Shown here: positions 36,005 to 47,152 of the stretch, piece by piece
Layout of the letters: each line of letters starts with the position of its first letter
How positions within the stretch are numbered: position 1 is the stretch's first letter
NCBI RefSeq assembly: GCF_000001735.4
Contig: NC_003070.9
Span: 12,704,001-12,768,000 of the forward strand
Length of the DNA stretch: 64,000 nucleotides
Direction of reading: 5' to 3'
DNA from: Arabidopsis thaliana
Lineage: Eukaryota > Streptophyta > Magnoliopsida > Brassicales > Brassicaceae
Position numbers and translations under genes: made by a program
The notes under the pieces: model-generated
Seen by the model: only the letters and a program-made list of their open reading frames with translations
Database searches by the model: none
What the model was told of the DNA's origin: nothing

Positions 36005-37640
36005 ATTCTCGATTGTTAGAGTTTGTAATTAATTTGAGAGGTTTTTAGATGGAATAGAAATTCTCGCTTTGGTAGAGGAAACTTGTTGTCTGCAAGGAAA
36101 TGGTTGAGCGGATGGTAGTTGATAACTAACCTCAGTTTTCCTCGTACTTGTTCAGCTCTTTTGTTAACATAGAAGGTTTCACATGCCCATGGGGAGGTGG
36201 TCTTCTCAATGAGGTCTTCTCTTTGGAGTTGGTCGACTTCTTCGAGAGCAAGATTATAGTGGTTTGGATTCATTCCTGGAAGGCTTGCTTTTGTTGGATG
36301 ACATCCTCATTCTTCTTGAAGGGTAATGATATGAAAAAGTCCGGATTCTTTCATAAAGGTGATGAAAATTTGGTGAGGAACTCTGAATGTGAAGTAGCAC
36401 AAGAAGCCTTGATAATCTCGTCTTTGATAGAATTTCATATTCCATGGGGTAGAGATGGGAGACATTAGTCCATGGTAGCAGTTGGTTCTTGTGCTTAAGT
36501 CTTTTTGGATTCCAAGATACTTTCTTAAGGCTATGAAGGACATCAACTCCAAGTATGAAATCTTTTCCAGGGAGTTCAGACCTATATACTTTGCTTTGAT
36601 CATGTATCCTGGAAAGAGTTGGATGTAGATGGGCTTGGTGATTAAGGAGATGTGGAAGATCTGGCCATTTGCCGCCTTGAAAGCTACTGAACAGGAATTC
36701 CAGTGAGAAGCTGCAAGTATGTCTGGTTTGATTATAGATGATGCTGCTCCAATGTCGAGATAAGCTTTGAATTTGATGGGCTTGTCATATTTGTTGGGAA
36801 AGATGTAGATTTTGGCGTTTGGTGATGGTTGGGATATGTACGCCAATTCTTCTTTCGACTTTGTAAGCATGAAATGTGTAGAGGTCAAATAACATGAATT
36901 GATCATATGCATCTTCTTCTTCTTTAGTGCTTGATTCATCCGAAGAGTCTTCTTTTTGTTCGATACCCATTGCTAGAACTGTATCATCGGTTGGTTCATC
37001 ATCAAGGGAAAAGATTGATTCAATGTCGGAGTCATCAATATCTTTGATCTTGGCTAAGTATCTAAGAAGATTATCTCTTTTCTTCTTATTCGGGCATTGT
37101 TTTGCATAGTGGCCTTTCTTCTTGCAGATGTAACATCTGTCTGATTACTTGAAACTCTTTGTGACTTTTTCCTGAAGAATTTCCACTTCTTTTTGTCGGA
37201 CAGATGAGGATACTTCTTCTGCCATTTTTTCTTGAATCTTTTTTCTTTCCGATAACTTGTTGAACATCCACACTTCCTCTCTTTGCATTTTATAGAGAGT
37301 TATGGGCGATCACACGCTCTTCCTAATAGTTTTCCTTCCTCTTGCAGGTGCTTGAAAAACTTGCATAACTTTTCTAGTGTCGCAAGGTGTAGAATCTTTT
37401 TGACATCCTCTCATAGTGTTTTTCTAGATCCTTTCTTTTGAAAAAATAACACTTCATACTGAGATATTCTTCTCTTGCTTGAATGGTGTAGTGATCCCAT
37501 GCTCCAAGAAATTCATTGTGGATGTGTCCAATCAAACCATCAATCGAAGGAAGAGGATAATCTATTTTACTAGCATTGAATTTTCTTAAGGAAGATGATT
37601 TTATCAAAGAAGATGTAATTTTCATAGTGTATGTGGAGGT
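36005..37640 (-). pseudogene. Endogenous caulimovirid (pararetrovirus) fragment
   Basis: On the minus strand the order is: the end of a capsid-like region (37625-37374), a CCHC zinc knuckle of the type CxxCxxxGHxxxxC near 37080-37140, an acidic stretch, an aspartic-protease region in which the usual D-T-G-like site reads DIGAAS (about 36720), and the beginning of a reverse transcriptase (36273-36016). The order and motifs fit Caulimoviridae better than Ty3 elements. Several stop codons and frame changes separate the pieces. The copy is cut off at the edge of the foldback element at 36004, so the RT catalytic part and RNase H are missing. It cannot encode a working polyprotein. Confidence 0.7.
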
Positions 37641-37916
37641 CAGAAACCATAACAGAATACTTTGTTTCTTATCTATCTCTTAAAGTAATAACAAACCTTG
37701 AGTTGTTTTTCTTATTATCAACAAGTACTAAGAACATTAAGAAATTAATCAAGCGGTTTTTAGCTACGCAAACCGAGGCAAAACACTAATCAACCTTTAA
37801 AAGCCTCAAGGTACTTCGAGATTTTACAACCTCATAGATTTGTTTCTTTATGTTCTCTTTCTCTAGCTAAACCGGATTTCTGATGTGGAGATAACAACTC
37901 TACGATGTATTACGAC
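37641..37916. other. Spacer between viral and kinase fragments
   Basis: AT-rich. No feature seen. Confidence 0.35.
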
Positions 37917-38153
37917 TTAAGAAGGTAAGAGCCAAAGCTTAGATTGCCATGGATCGAATTCGTTTGTGGATTCGATGATATCTTGGTATTTGAATTTGCC
38001 ATCAACGCTTAATATGGACATATTCTCTCCTGTTTCATGATTTGTGTTTCTTCCATTATGTGGTTTTCGTTTCCAAATGTAGTAGTAGGTGAATGTGCAT
38101 GGGGATATAGAGAGAATGACGAGTGCTCCTAGGATAGGCACTAGTATCCACAT
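37917..38153 (-). pseudogene. LRR receptor kinase fragment (transmembrane and juxtamembrane)
   Basis: This minus-strand frame encodes a hydrophobic transmembrane helix (ILVPILGALVILSISPCTF), then basic juxtamembrane residues YIWKRKP and FKYQDIIESTNEFD, the start of an LRR XII-type kinase. It ends after a few residues with no glycine loop. Its upstream side is inverted-repeat copy B. It is the complementary piece to the kinase end at 25640-25895 and lies in the opposite orientation. Confidence 0.75.
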
Positions 38154-38156
38154 TTC

Positions 38157-38485
38157 AAGTTTTTTTCTAATTAAAATAAAATGTCGAAAATAATAAGGTT
38201 GATAATTTTTGTTTCATAAAAAATTTAGATATTTGAAAATTAGCCGCCAAACTTTTCTCTAGTATTAAATTTAATGTAAGTGGTTAGCTTAATTGTATAT
38301 ATAGATATTTAACTTTCTCGAATAACAAAAAAAAAAACTGAAAACATAAGAAAAGAAAAGGCAAAATTTTAGCAAAAATGGAAAAAAGTATAAACAAAAT
38401 TTGATCTAATTATGTTATTTGTATTTGTTATGTAATAGGTCAGATTAATTTGTCTCGTCTCAAATTCCTATAACACAATTATGTT
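38157..38485 (-). repeat. Inverted-repeat copy B (LRR-kinase flank)
   Basis: Reverse-complement match of 24835-25345. The similarity reaches to within a few bases of the kinase fragment (shared AACTTGAAA end) and is broken by small indels. Confidence 0.75.
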
Positions 38486-38593
38486 AATAATCCTTTTGTT
38501 CCGCACATAATGTGTAAATAGTAATTTTAATTAATTAAAACAATTATTATTTACAAACTATATATCTAGTAACTATTTGTATTTGTTATGCAA

Positions 38594-39350
38594 TCCCCTA
38601 TATATTAATGGGAAGTACTTTTAAAAAATAACCTTATCTCTATGTATGATTAATAAAAATATCATGTTAACGTGTCATTCTCAGATAGCTCCTCAATCCA
38701 TTTAATTTTTATTTCAACCACTTAAAACAAAACAGATTACTTCAACATAGTTTTTGTCAACAACATTGAAATATCTTTGAAATGAGATAAAATAGGTGAT
38801 TACATACCACATGAGAGGCTAGTTCACTCCCTTTATTCACGAAATTAAAAACAACAACGAAAGTTATTCAAGAAACCCTTTCGTTGATACAACAAAAGGG
38901 TTTCAGTCAAACTTAGGCATTGGCGTTTCTTGGCCTCGTCTGACTAACAAACCTCCTGCAGTACATGGGACGACCATGGACAGAAAAGCAAACCTCAATC
39001 CATTTAATTAAACACCCAACATTTATTAGAATATTTATAAATTTTGTAATTTGTTGTACTTATGATTATTTTTTCAATTAATTTATGTTTTTATTTTACT
39101 CAATTAATTAAAACAACAATACAAATAAAATATGCAATTAAAAGATACAAACCTATACAAAATGGATCACCTTATATTTTGTGTATCGATTAATATATCA
39201 AGACATATATTATAAATCATGATAAACATAAATATTAATATATATGTAAGAAAATTTGATAAACATATATAGAACAACTTCAATATTAGCAATAAACTAA
39301 AATTAATTAATAATCCTTTTATTTCGCACATAATGCGGGTTGTTAACTAG
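38594..39350 (+). mobile_element. Small non-autonomous Helitron
   Basis: It begins TCCCCTATATATTAATGGGA and ends with a short hairpin region (CGCACATAATGCGGG) followed by TTGTTAACTAG. It is inserted between A (38593) and T (39351), as Helitrons do. It is 757 bases and non-coding. A diverged copy of the 3' end (TAATCCTTTTGTTCCGCACATAATG form) lies just upstream at about 38490-38520. Confidence 0.65.
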
Positions 39351-40061
39351 TTTTTTTTTTTATATTAAAAACTTATGTAAGCAAAATGACTAAAACTATA
39401 AATTTAGATTATGTTGCAATTTAGGCTTTTCCTGAACTATATTCAAGCACCTAGCGGAGACTCTTCATTTTTTGGACGGTATGTGTGTAAGTTTCTAGGA
39501 ACAGACTAAAAATGTGTTTCCTCCATTGTAGAGGGATGCACACACTCCTGAGAGATGTTAGAATTTCTTATGCCCTGGTTTCATACAAACCAGTAACAGT
39601 ATCTTCGTCAATATTGAATGTATGCAACTTATTTTTGGATGGTATGTATGTAAGTTAAATTTCTAGAAACAAACTTCTTCATGCCCTCGTTTCATGAAAC
39701 CAAAGGTGTTATCTCACGTCCCGTCTCCTCCCCGGTTAGGATATTTCTTTTCTTTTCTTTTGTTATATTACTATTTACGCACTCGTGCCGGTTTAAAGCA
39801 ATCGGTCAAGACAATAGGACGACACATAAGTTTTCATTTCGATTAAAAAAAAAAAAACATAAATCCAAAAGAAAAAGAGGGTAACAAATGATGGTTTAAA
39901 GCAATCGTTCGCAAGAAGAGAAGTTGAAACCGCTCGGTGCCAAATGAATGTATGGCTCCGTAACTAAGTTCTCCACTTCATTAGTTCTACAAAAGGTTAT
40001 GTCATGCATAACATTTCATGAAAAAAGAAGAAAGATATTAGGAAAGTGTAAAGCTTTGCTT
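39351..40061. other. Spacer downstream of GRF11
   Basis: Two related segments (about 39475-39590 and 39640-39700) share GGTATGTRTGTAAGTT and TGCCCTSGTTTCAT words, indicating a diverged local duplication. The GRF11 3' UTR should lie near the right end. No gene was supported. Confidence 0.4.
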
Positions 40062-41603
40062 TTAGATTTTGTTTACCTCATCTTGTTGATTATGGCCTTT
40101 AGATTGTTCACCTGCAAGACAAAAGAAAAAGTATATAATAAAGCATTCATTTAATACAAAGTACTATTATAAAGTTTTAAAGAGATGTTGTGTCTCGTGT
40201 ATTGTTTAATTACTTACCTCCTTCCTCTAGATCAGAGGTCCATAAAGTGAGGTTATCTCTGAGAAGTTGCATGATAAGTGTGCTGTCCTTGTATGAATCT
40301 TCGTTAAGACTGTCAAGCTCAGCGATTGCTTCATCAAACGCTCGCTTTGCCAAATGACATGCTCTAAGGGATTCAAGAAATTTTCAAAACATGTTTATAA
40401 CTTGGATGTAGTTTAGCCTGATAGGTTACTTGCTCTTAACGGACAATACCTTTCCGGAGAATTCAAGATCTCGTAGTAGAAGACAGAAAAGTTGAGAGCC
40501 AAGCCGAGTCTTATTGGATGTGTTGTAGACAATTCCGTGCTAGCAGAACTCGTTGCAGCCTATATTTAAACAGAAATATCAGCTTTCTTTCCTAGCTATT
40601 CAGCTAATTGATCAAGAGAAAATATGACAAACATACTTCATACGCCTTGAGTGATAGGTCCGCAGCTTCCTCGCGATCAGCACCGGACTTAAATTCAGCC
40701 AAGTATCTGAAATAATCTCCTTTCCTAACAACAACAAACAAAATAATCAAAAACCAATTCAAGTGTGTGTCATATACTTTCTTGTTTTGATTTTAAGTTT
40801 TTAATTCAAGAATGAGACTAACATTTTGTAGTAGAAGACGGTGGATTCTCCCGAAGTTGCGAATGGGACAAGATGCTTATCGATGACAGCCAAAATATCG
40901 TAACAAATCTTGGAGAGTTCTTCTTCAACTTTTGTCCTGTAATCCTTAATCCTCTTGGCATTTTGTTCGTTTCCTTTCGATTCTTCTTTCTGCTCGATCG
41001 AAGAAAGGATCCTCCACGATGCTCTCCTAGCACCAATCACATTTTTGTAACCAACAGATAAAAGATTCCTCTCTTCAATGGTGAGCTCTACATCAAGAGC
41101 TGCAACTTTCTTCATTGCTTCAACCATCTCTATTTACAAGAACAACACAATAAAGCATATTACTCATCAAATCAACTCCAAATAAAACAAAAGTAAATTT
41201 TTTGAATTTGACTTATATCATAAAGTACAACAATCCCATTTTTTTAGTTACCAAACTATGAGGTATATCAAGAAATTTACATTTTAAACCTTTTTCATCG
41301 CGTAAATAATAATCGAATAATCTCCGATTTTACGCAAGGAAACAAAGAAAAACTATATAGAGATTCCAATAATCCAAAGTCGTTCACAAACTCTTTATTT
41401 ACTTGATTTCTAAGTAACCATTTTTTACAGTCAATACATTTTCAGACAAAAGTATGAAAGGACAGATCTAACAGAGTTTTAAGAGATTACTTAGAAATTT
41501 CAAACATAAAAGAAACAAGTACGGTCTTTTGTTTACCATCGTATCTCTCAGCTTGCTCGTTGAGTTTCGCCAAGTACACTTGCTTCGCTCTCTCGTTCTC
41601 CAT
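40062..41603 (-). CDS. GRF11: 14-3-3 protein omicron (GF14 family, epsilon group)
   Basis: Six exons, 41603-41537, 41129-40823, 40724-40637, 40559-40450, 40363-40218 and 40111-40062, join in phase to 255 residues. Family marks are [20 protein letters not shown] (about residues 43-62), the phosphopeptide-pocket residues Lys/Arg in this segment and in YFRYLAEF (about 128), [17 protein letters not shown] (about 170-186), and DNLTLWTSD near 236. The short tail ends EVNKI. 14-3-3 dimers bind phosphoserine/threonine motifs of client proteins in cytosol and nucleus. In Arabidopsis GRF11 is linked to iron-deficiency and nitric-oxide signalling and to interaction with a plasma-membrane ATPase. Identity rests on the epsilon-type exon pattern and synteny. 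No defects were seen. Confidence 0.9.
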
Positions 41604-42623
41604 AGCTTCTCCTTTCTCTCTTCTCTCTCGAATTGAGACTTTTGTTCTGATCAAAAACTGCTGTCACGATATAAAAAGAATTTTGGCGGTTTGGTTTAAG
41701 ACAGGAGAAGCAAATCAACGGCTGAGATTAAGTCTCTAGATAGTGGAGAGCCTCAAATAGTGATAACAACGAATCTCAACCGTTGGATTTAGATGTTTGG
41801 TGTGCCCCATGCTTCTTTGTTTTTTCATTGGTTATAATAATAACTAGGGGTTCAATCCGGATAAACCGATCTGATCTGAACCGAATTATTCAATCCAAAA
41901 ACGGAACCACACTTTCAATGAATTGTTTTTAATATAATTTTCCTTTGTACCTTATACAATGATTTTTTTTAAAAAAAAAATCACATATGTCTGTTAAAAA
42001 AGTTATTAATGTTTAATTATGCATATATTATTTTCTACACTAACTAATAACAATTCATAATATTTAAATATTTTCACATATTTTTTTTTGGAATTTACAA
42101 TTTCTAAAATAATAATGAATGCATTAAAAAAATAGAACATTTATTTTTCGTGGAACAAAAAAACCATTAATTGTTGACAAAAAAAAGTCATTAATCTCCA
42201 AAGAATAAATGGAATATATATAAAAAACCGAACAAAATTTAAACCAAACTGAAGAATAATAGTCAGATCTTAAATCAAAATTTCGTTGAAATAAGGATTT
42301 AACAAAATCAAAATCAAAATTCAACCAAATTATCTATTTTAGTTTGATACCATTATTTATATAAACCAAAAAATCTATAACACAAAAACCAAACCGAATC
42401 TAAACCGAAATACGGAGTCGAATAACACTTGTACCCACTCTTAAAACCGTCTCAATGAACCAGAGACTGTCTCGTTTCTCCCGCCAATTGATAATACCAT
42501 GAAATTAGGGTTTACGAAGCTTTTAATCGTCTCTCCTTCCCAATTTCTTCCAGGTAAAAATCTCTCTAAAACATTGAAATTCATCGATTCATGTGTTTAA
42601 TTTGACGCGAATTTGATTTCAGA
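41604..42623. promoter_or_regulatory. Bidirectional promoter region GRF11 / NSE3
   Basis: The two genes diverge from this 1-kb AT-rich interval. It contains the leaders of both; the NSE3 leader carries an intron-like boundary near 42553-42622. A pyrimidine-rich GRF11 leader lies at 41605-41650. No open frame was supported. Confidence 0.5.
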
Positions 42624-44449
42624 ATGGCCGACGAAGAAGATTCTCTCTCTCAATTCGATATATCCAAAGAGGTAACAGATTCAATTTTGGGAATTTATCG
42701 GAATTTTGATTTCCGAATATGATTTGGTATTGAGATTGATTTTTGAGTTTGATTTGAATGCAGGAAACGGATAAGTTAGTTTCAGAGGTGATTAGATTCA
42801 TACTGTTCAAGTTTCACCAAAGCTCAGGAACTCCAATTAAAAGAGAAGATTTGACTCAGATTGTTACTAAGAACTATCGTCAACGAAATCTCGCTACACA
42901 CGTGATTAACGAAGCGAAGAAGAAGCTCTCTAATGTCTTTGGTTATGATTTGAAAGAACTTCAACGTGCTCGTTCTTCTTCTACTGGTCAATCTAGGCTT
43001 CCTCAGTCACAGAGTAAGATTTTGGCATTTGTTTATTAAGAAGCGGCTGCACCGCGTCTCGGCGATATAGCTAAATGTTTGTTTTCGTTCAATTTTTAGG
43101 TTCTGTTGACTCGAAATCGTATGTGCTTGTTAGTGAATTGCCGTTGGAAGTGTTTAAGAAACATGTTGTGGATGAAACCACGAGTCCTGTGACTGGCTTT
43201 ACGTTTGTGGTTCTTGCCATTGTGCAGCTTGCAGGTGGTAAAATCCCTGAAGGTATGCTGTTACTCGGTCTCTTACGACGATCTTTTTTATGGTTTCGAT
43301 GTAATGTTCTATGCAAAGTGGTAGAGTGGAAGTCAAAAGTACATTATAGAGATTTGTTTAAGAACCTAAAGTTGTAGTTAGAGAGCAAAGTTGTAGAGTA
43401 GAAGTCAAAAGTACATTAATTCGATCTCTTACGATCTTTTTTGGTTTCGGTGTAGTGTTCTCACAATTCTGGGAATCATAGTTAGAGAGCAAAGTTGTAG
43501 AGTGGTAGTCACAAGTACATAATATAGATTTGTTTAAGAACCTAAAGTTGTAGAGTGGAAGTCAAAAGTACATTAATTCGATCTCGTACGATCTTTTTTG
43601 GTTTCGGTGTAGTGTTCTCATAGTTCTGGGAATCATAGTTAGAGAGCAAAGTTGTAAAGTGGAAGTCAAAAGTACATTATATAGATTTGTTTAAGAACCT
43701 AAAGTTGTAGTTAGATAGCAAAGTTGTAGAGTGGAAGTCAAAAGTACATTAATTCGATCTCTTACGATCTTTTTTGGTTTCGATGTAGTGTTCTCACAGT
43801 TCTGGGAATCATAGTTAGAGAGCAAAGTTGTAGAGTGGAAGTCAAAAGTACATTATGTAGATTTGTTTCAGATCCTAAAGTCTCTATGATGAATTAGTTT
43901 TTAGAGTGAAATCAAGAGTATATGATAGTCACACACTTGATTTAAGAATTTGTTTGTTGACGTCTTTTTTCTTGCATCTATATGTTTCTCAACATCCTTA
44001 GAAACCCTTTGGCATCATTTGAAGCGAATGGGATTGCATGAAAATGATGAGCATAATCCTGTGTTTGGGAACAACAAGCAGACCCTGGAGACATTAGTCC
44101 AACAAAGGTGAGACCTTTCGTTAACCTTGTGCATAACTCTGCAAGGAATAAACGACTGAGGTGGTTTTCATAGTTCTTCTCAAAAGGTTTCGTCCTTTTT
44201 ACAGGTTCTTGCAGAAGGAGAAAGTAAGTGGCCCTGAGGGTAGTACTTTGTTTTACGATCTTGCAGAGAGAGCGCTAGATCCTCAAGTTAGCGAGAAAGT
44301 AAAAGATTACATTTCACAGGTACTACATAAAGAACATACTTCTTCTTTGTTGATTTTAATCATCTATTTTCAGCTTTGACTAAGATTTGGTATTATGTGA
44401 AATGCAGATCCTTAAGAATGATGTAGCAGTTGTAGAGCTTAATGATTAG
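42624..44449 (+). CDS. NSE3: MAGE-domain protein, NSE3 subunit of SMC5/6
   Basis: Six exons, 42624-42671, 42764-43013, 43100-43252, 44002-44107, 44205-44319 and 44408-44449, join in phase to 237 residues. The protein has a MAGE-homology pair of winged helices: VSEVIRFILFKFHQSSG near residue 24, YVLVSELP near 110, FVVLAIVQLAGGKIPE near 136, then ETLWHHLKRMG near 152. The end ILKNDVAVVELND is compact. In plants this single MAGE protein is NSE3, which with NSE1 and NSE4 forms the subcomplex bridging SMC5/6 heads, for DNA-damage repair in the nucleus. Intron 3 (43253-44001) carries tandem repeats. No coding defect was seen. Confidence 0.9.
43380..43870 (+). repeat. Tandem repeats in NSE3 intron 3
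   Basis: A unit of about 155-180 bases, with AAGTTGTAGAGTGGAAGTCA, GTACATTAATTCGATCTC and TTCTGGGAATCATAGTTAGA, recurs about three times (GTACATTAAT at 43411, 43567 and 43745). The first unit is related to the coding edge region near 43320. It expands intron 3 to about 750 bases, far longer than the other introns of the gene. Confidence 0.9.
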
Positions 44450-44834
44450 AGGAAGATTTGGCCTTAGAGACTTAACCAAACAGATTGGTGCATGTCTTTG
44501 ACTCATGTATTTTGTAAAATTGCCTTGATTATGCAATGTGAGATGTGAAGTTTCTTGAGAAAACAAGATAAGCAATAGACCAATTCTGATATAATATTGA
44601 CAAAAAAATATGAATTTGACTTTTATAATTTTGCCATCTGATGACATATACACTTCTACTACAAAATGTTCAGCTATGAATTAAGCCCTCTCCAAAGTTG
44701 TTGGTCTAGAGGAACACTGCTGATTATACAGGACAAAGGGTAAAACTTTAACCTGAAAAGCTGTAACAGAAACATGATACAGCCAAACACATTTTAGCTG
44801 TGACCATATTTGCTAAAATTATAGAATTATGAAG
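44450..44834. terminator. Shared 3' flank of NSE3 and APRL4
   Basis: The two genes converge here. The interval must contain both polyadenylation regions. AATATA and AATAAG-like words are present but no single site can be assigned. Confidence 0.4.
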
Positions 44835-46124
44835 TCACTGAGAAGATGAACTTCTTCTGTTTGATGAGCTTGAATCCCCAATTGAGACAGTGGCCAAAGA
44901 CTTAGAGGCCCATGCTCTAGCGTTCATAGCCCCTCCCTGCAGATTGCTTCTTCTATGCATGCATAATTGTACAGCTCGGCTTAGAAACCCGACGGTATGT
45001 TCTAGCAGGCTTTCTAGTCTCATGTTCTGAGCAATCCGTCTCCAAGTGAACTTCATAAACACGACGAGTGTAGGATATATCAAGTGAAGCAATCTCAACA
45101 GGACGAATACAATGGCAAGAGCTAGATAGGTCTCTTGTCGAAGCATATTCTCAGGCGATCTTGCCCACGTGAATGGACAGTTTTCTGGCTCTGTGTTGTT
45201 TTCGTTACCGAGATGAGGAACTGATACGCTTCTCTCGAGAGAAGTTTTATCCAATGTCTCAATGCCTACAATCTCATAACATTCCTTGTTAGTTCCACTA
45301 GTTGAGCTATTGATCATAAACAACTACTACCATCACACAAAACCAACTCTTTAGTATCTACTAAATGCCTAACCTCACTACAAAAACACTATCCACATCA
45401 GGGTAAATACAGAACAGAAGACTAGATATATGAAGCCTTACCGGTAACATCACTGTAGAAAGCAACAAGAGAATCAAGCATTCGGGTTCCTCGGTATCGT
45501 GCCCGCATTGTCGAATTCAAAAGTAAGAGAGTGGGAAACCCATGAACTCCATACTTGGAAAGGGTGCTGCAGCACAACAAATAACCAAAAGATCATCACC
45601 AAAACAGAACCAAAAGGAATTCGTTTGAGACCAGTTTAAAGATTATCACCTAGGCTTAATGGATGATTCCTTAATGGCAAAATGAGGAATGGAGGAATAG
45701 AGAGAAGAGATAACATCGAAACTCGGTCTAAATGACCTTGAGAATGGACACCATGATGCATAGAAAAGCAAAGCCACATAATCACACTTGTTCTTATGAA
45801 TCATATCCAATGCTATTTGCAACCAACGCTCATCACCCTTCACCAACATTTGATGACATTCATAAGAAACGAAAGATAGATTCTTTATCAAGCAGAAACC
45901 CTAGAAATTGAAATCCGAGCTCTAATTTAAATTACCTCGGTGACAGCAACAAAACGAGGACGCTCGTCTGATTCAACACCAGAAACAGAACAAGTCTGAT
46001 CTCGAAGCCCAAAGATTGAATCTTTAGCAGATTTCGTAGCACAAAACGGAACCCTAACGGCGTCGACGTCGGCAACGGTTAAAAACATGATGACCAATAG
46101 CAACAACAAGATCTCCTTCTCCAT
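44835..46124 (-). CDS. APRL4: APR-like (APRL) ER thioredoxin-fold membrane protein
   Basis: Four exons, 46124-45936, 45882-45650, 45566-45442 and 45265-44835, join in phase to 325 residues. I start at [22 protein letters not shown] because it gives a signal peptide; the frame is open for 47 codons upstream without homology. A thioredoxin fold follows with [14 protein letters not shown] (about residue 105), which keeps only the first Cys of the usual CxxC, then [12 protein letters not shown] with the cis-proline (about 147-158). A hydrophobic segment, [23 protein letters not shown], lies near residue 230. APR-like proteins lack the reductase half of APS reductase. An ER-membrane redox or chaperone role is inferred. 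Confidence 0.87.
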
Positions 46125-47138
46125 TAAAAAATACCCAGAAGCTCTCTCTCTCTCTATCTCTATTTCTCTCCCTACGAAATTCACAGAACCCAGAATAGAA
46201 ATTTGTTGTTGTTGCCGACAAATTGGAAACAGGTGAGAGGTTGATGTTTCTGGGAATTGAATCAATGATGTTTCTTTACTGAAGAGATATTTATGCAGCG
46301 GTAATGGAATCTGTTATTTGAGGGAGATATTGAAGAAGAAGAAGAGGTTGTGGTTGCTGCTGGGTACTGGGTTATTGCTCGTAGGAACAAAGCAATTAAG
46401 CAAAAAAAAAAAATCTTACAAAGTCATGACAAAATTAGAAAAAAAAAAAAATCTAAACCAGAATTTTTAATAAACCGGAGTTTTTTTTTAGTAAACTCAG
46501 AATTTTTGCTTCAATACGATTTTGATTTCGATTTTGGTTTAGGTCTTTTCTTTATAAAAAATATTACTATATGAACAACTAATATTTGGATATTTCAACA
46601 CGTGGGAAGAAAGAGTATTATTGACTACTAGTGTTTCTTTAATTAAAAATTATATTGTTTACTCAATACAGTTAATTGTTATTTGAGATTGTTTTTTTTT
46701 TTATGTTTTTATTAATATGAGCATTGAAACATATTAAGTTATCGACACTGTTTATATTTGACCATAATGGTCTTAATAAATTAGCATTATAAACACAATT
46801 CGGTTGGTTCCTTATGCACAATACGATAATATCTCTCCCTTTTGCAGAGTTCAAGTCTTCTTCAATACAGTTTTTCCGCAAAGTCTTTATATACAGTTTT
46901 TTTTCCCACCATATCATGCTTTGTTTTTATTTCCCAATGAAAGAGTAATTCTTGTATACAATTTGTTGATGTGGTGATTGTCTAAGTCCTGAAGTGTACT
47001 TAGAGTTGGAATCCTCTCAAGGTAGAAGAAAAACATCAAGTGAATATATGTTTCAATGTACCTTCGATGTTTTGTAGTCACATTTTTACCATGTAATAAT
47101 TAGAAATGTTTATTTTAGAATATAAGTAAAGAAAACAG
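46125..47138. promoter_or_regulatory. APRL4 upstream region and AT-rich spacer
   Basis: The APRL4 leader with a CT-rich stretch lies at 46141-46175. The rest is AT-rich with no supported gene. Confidence 0.45.
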
Positions 47139-47152
47139 AGCATCAAGAGCAT

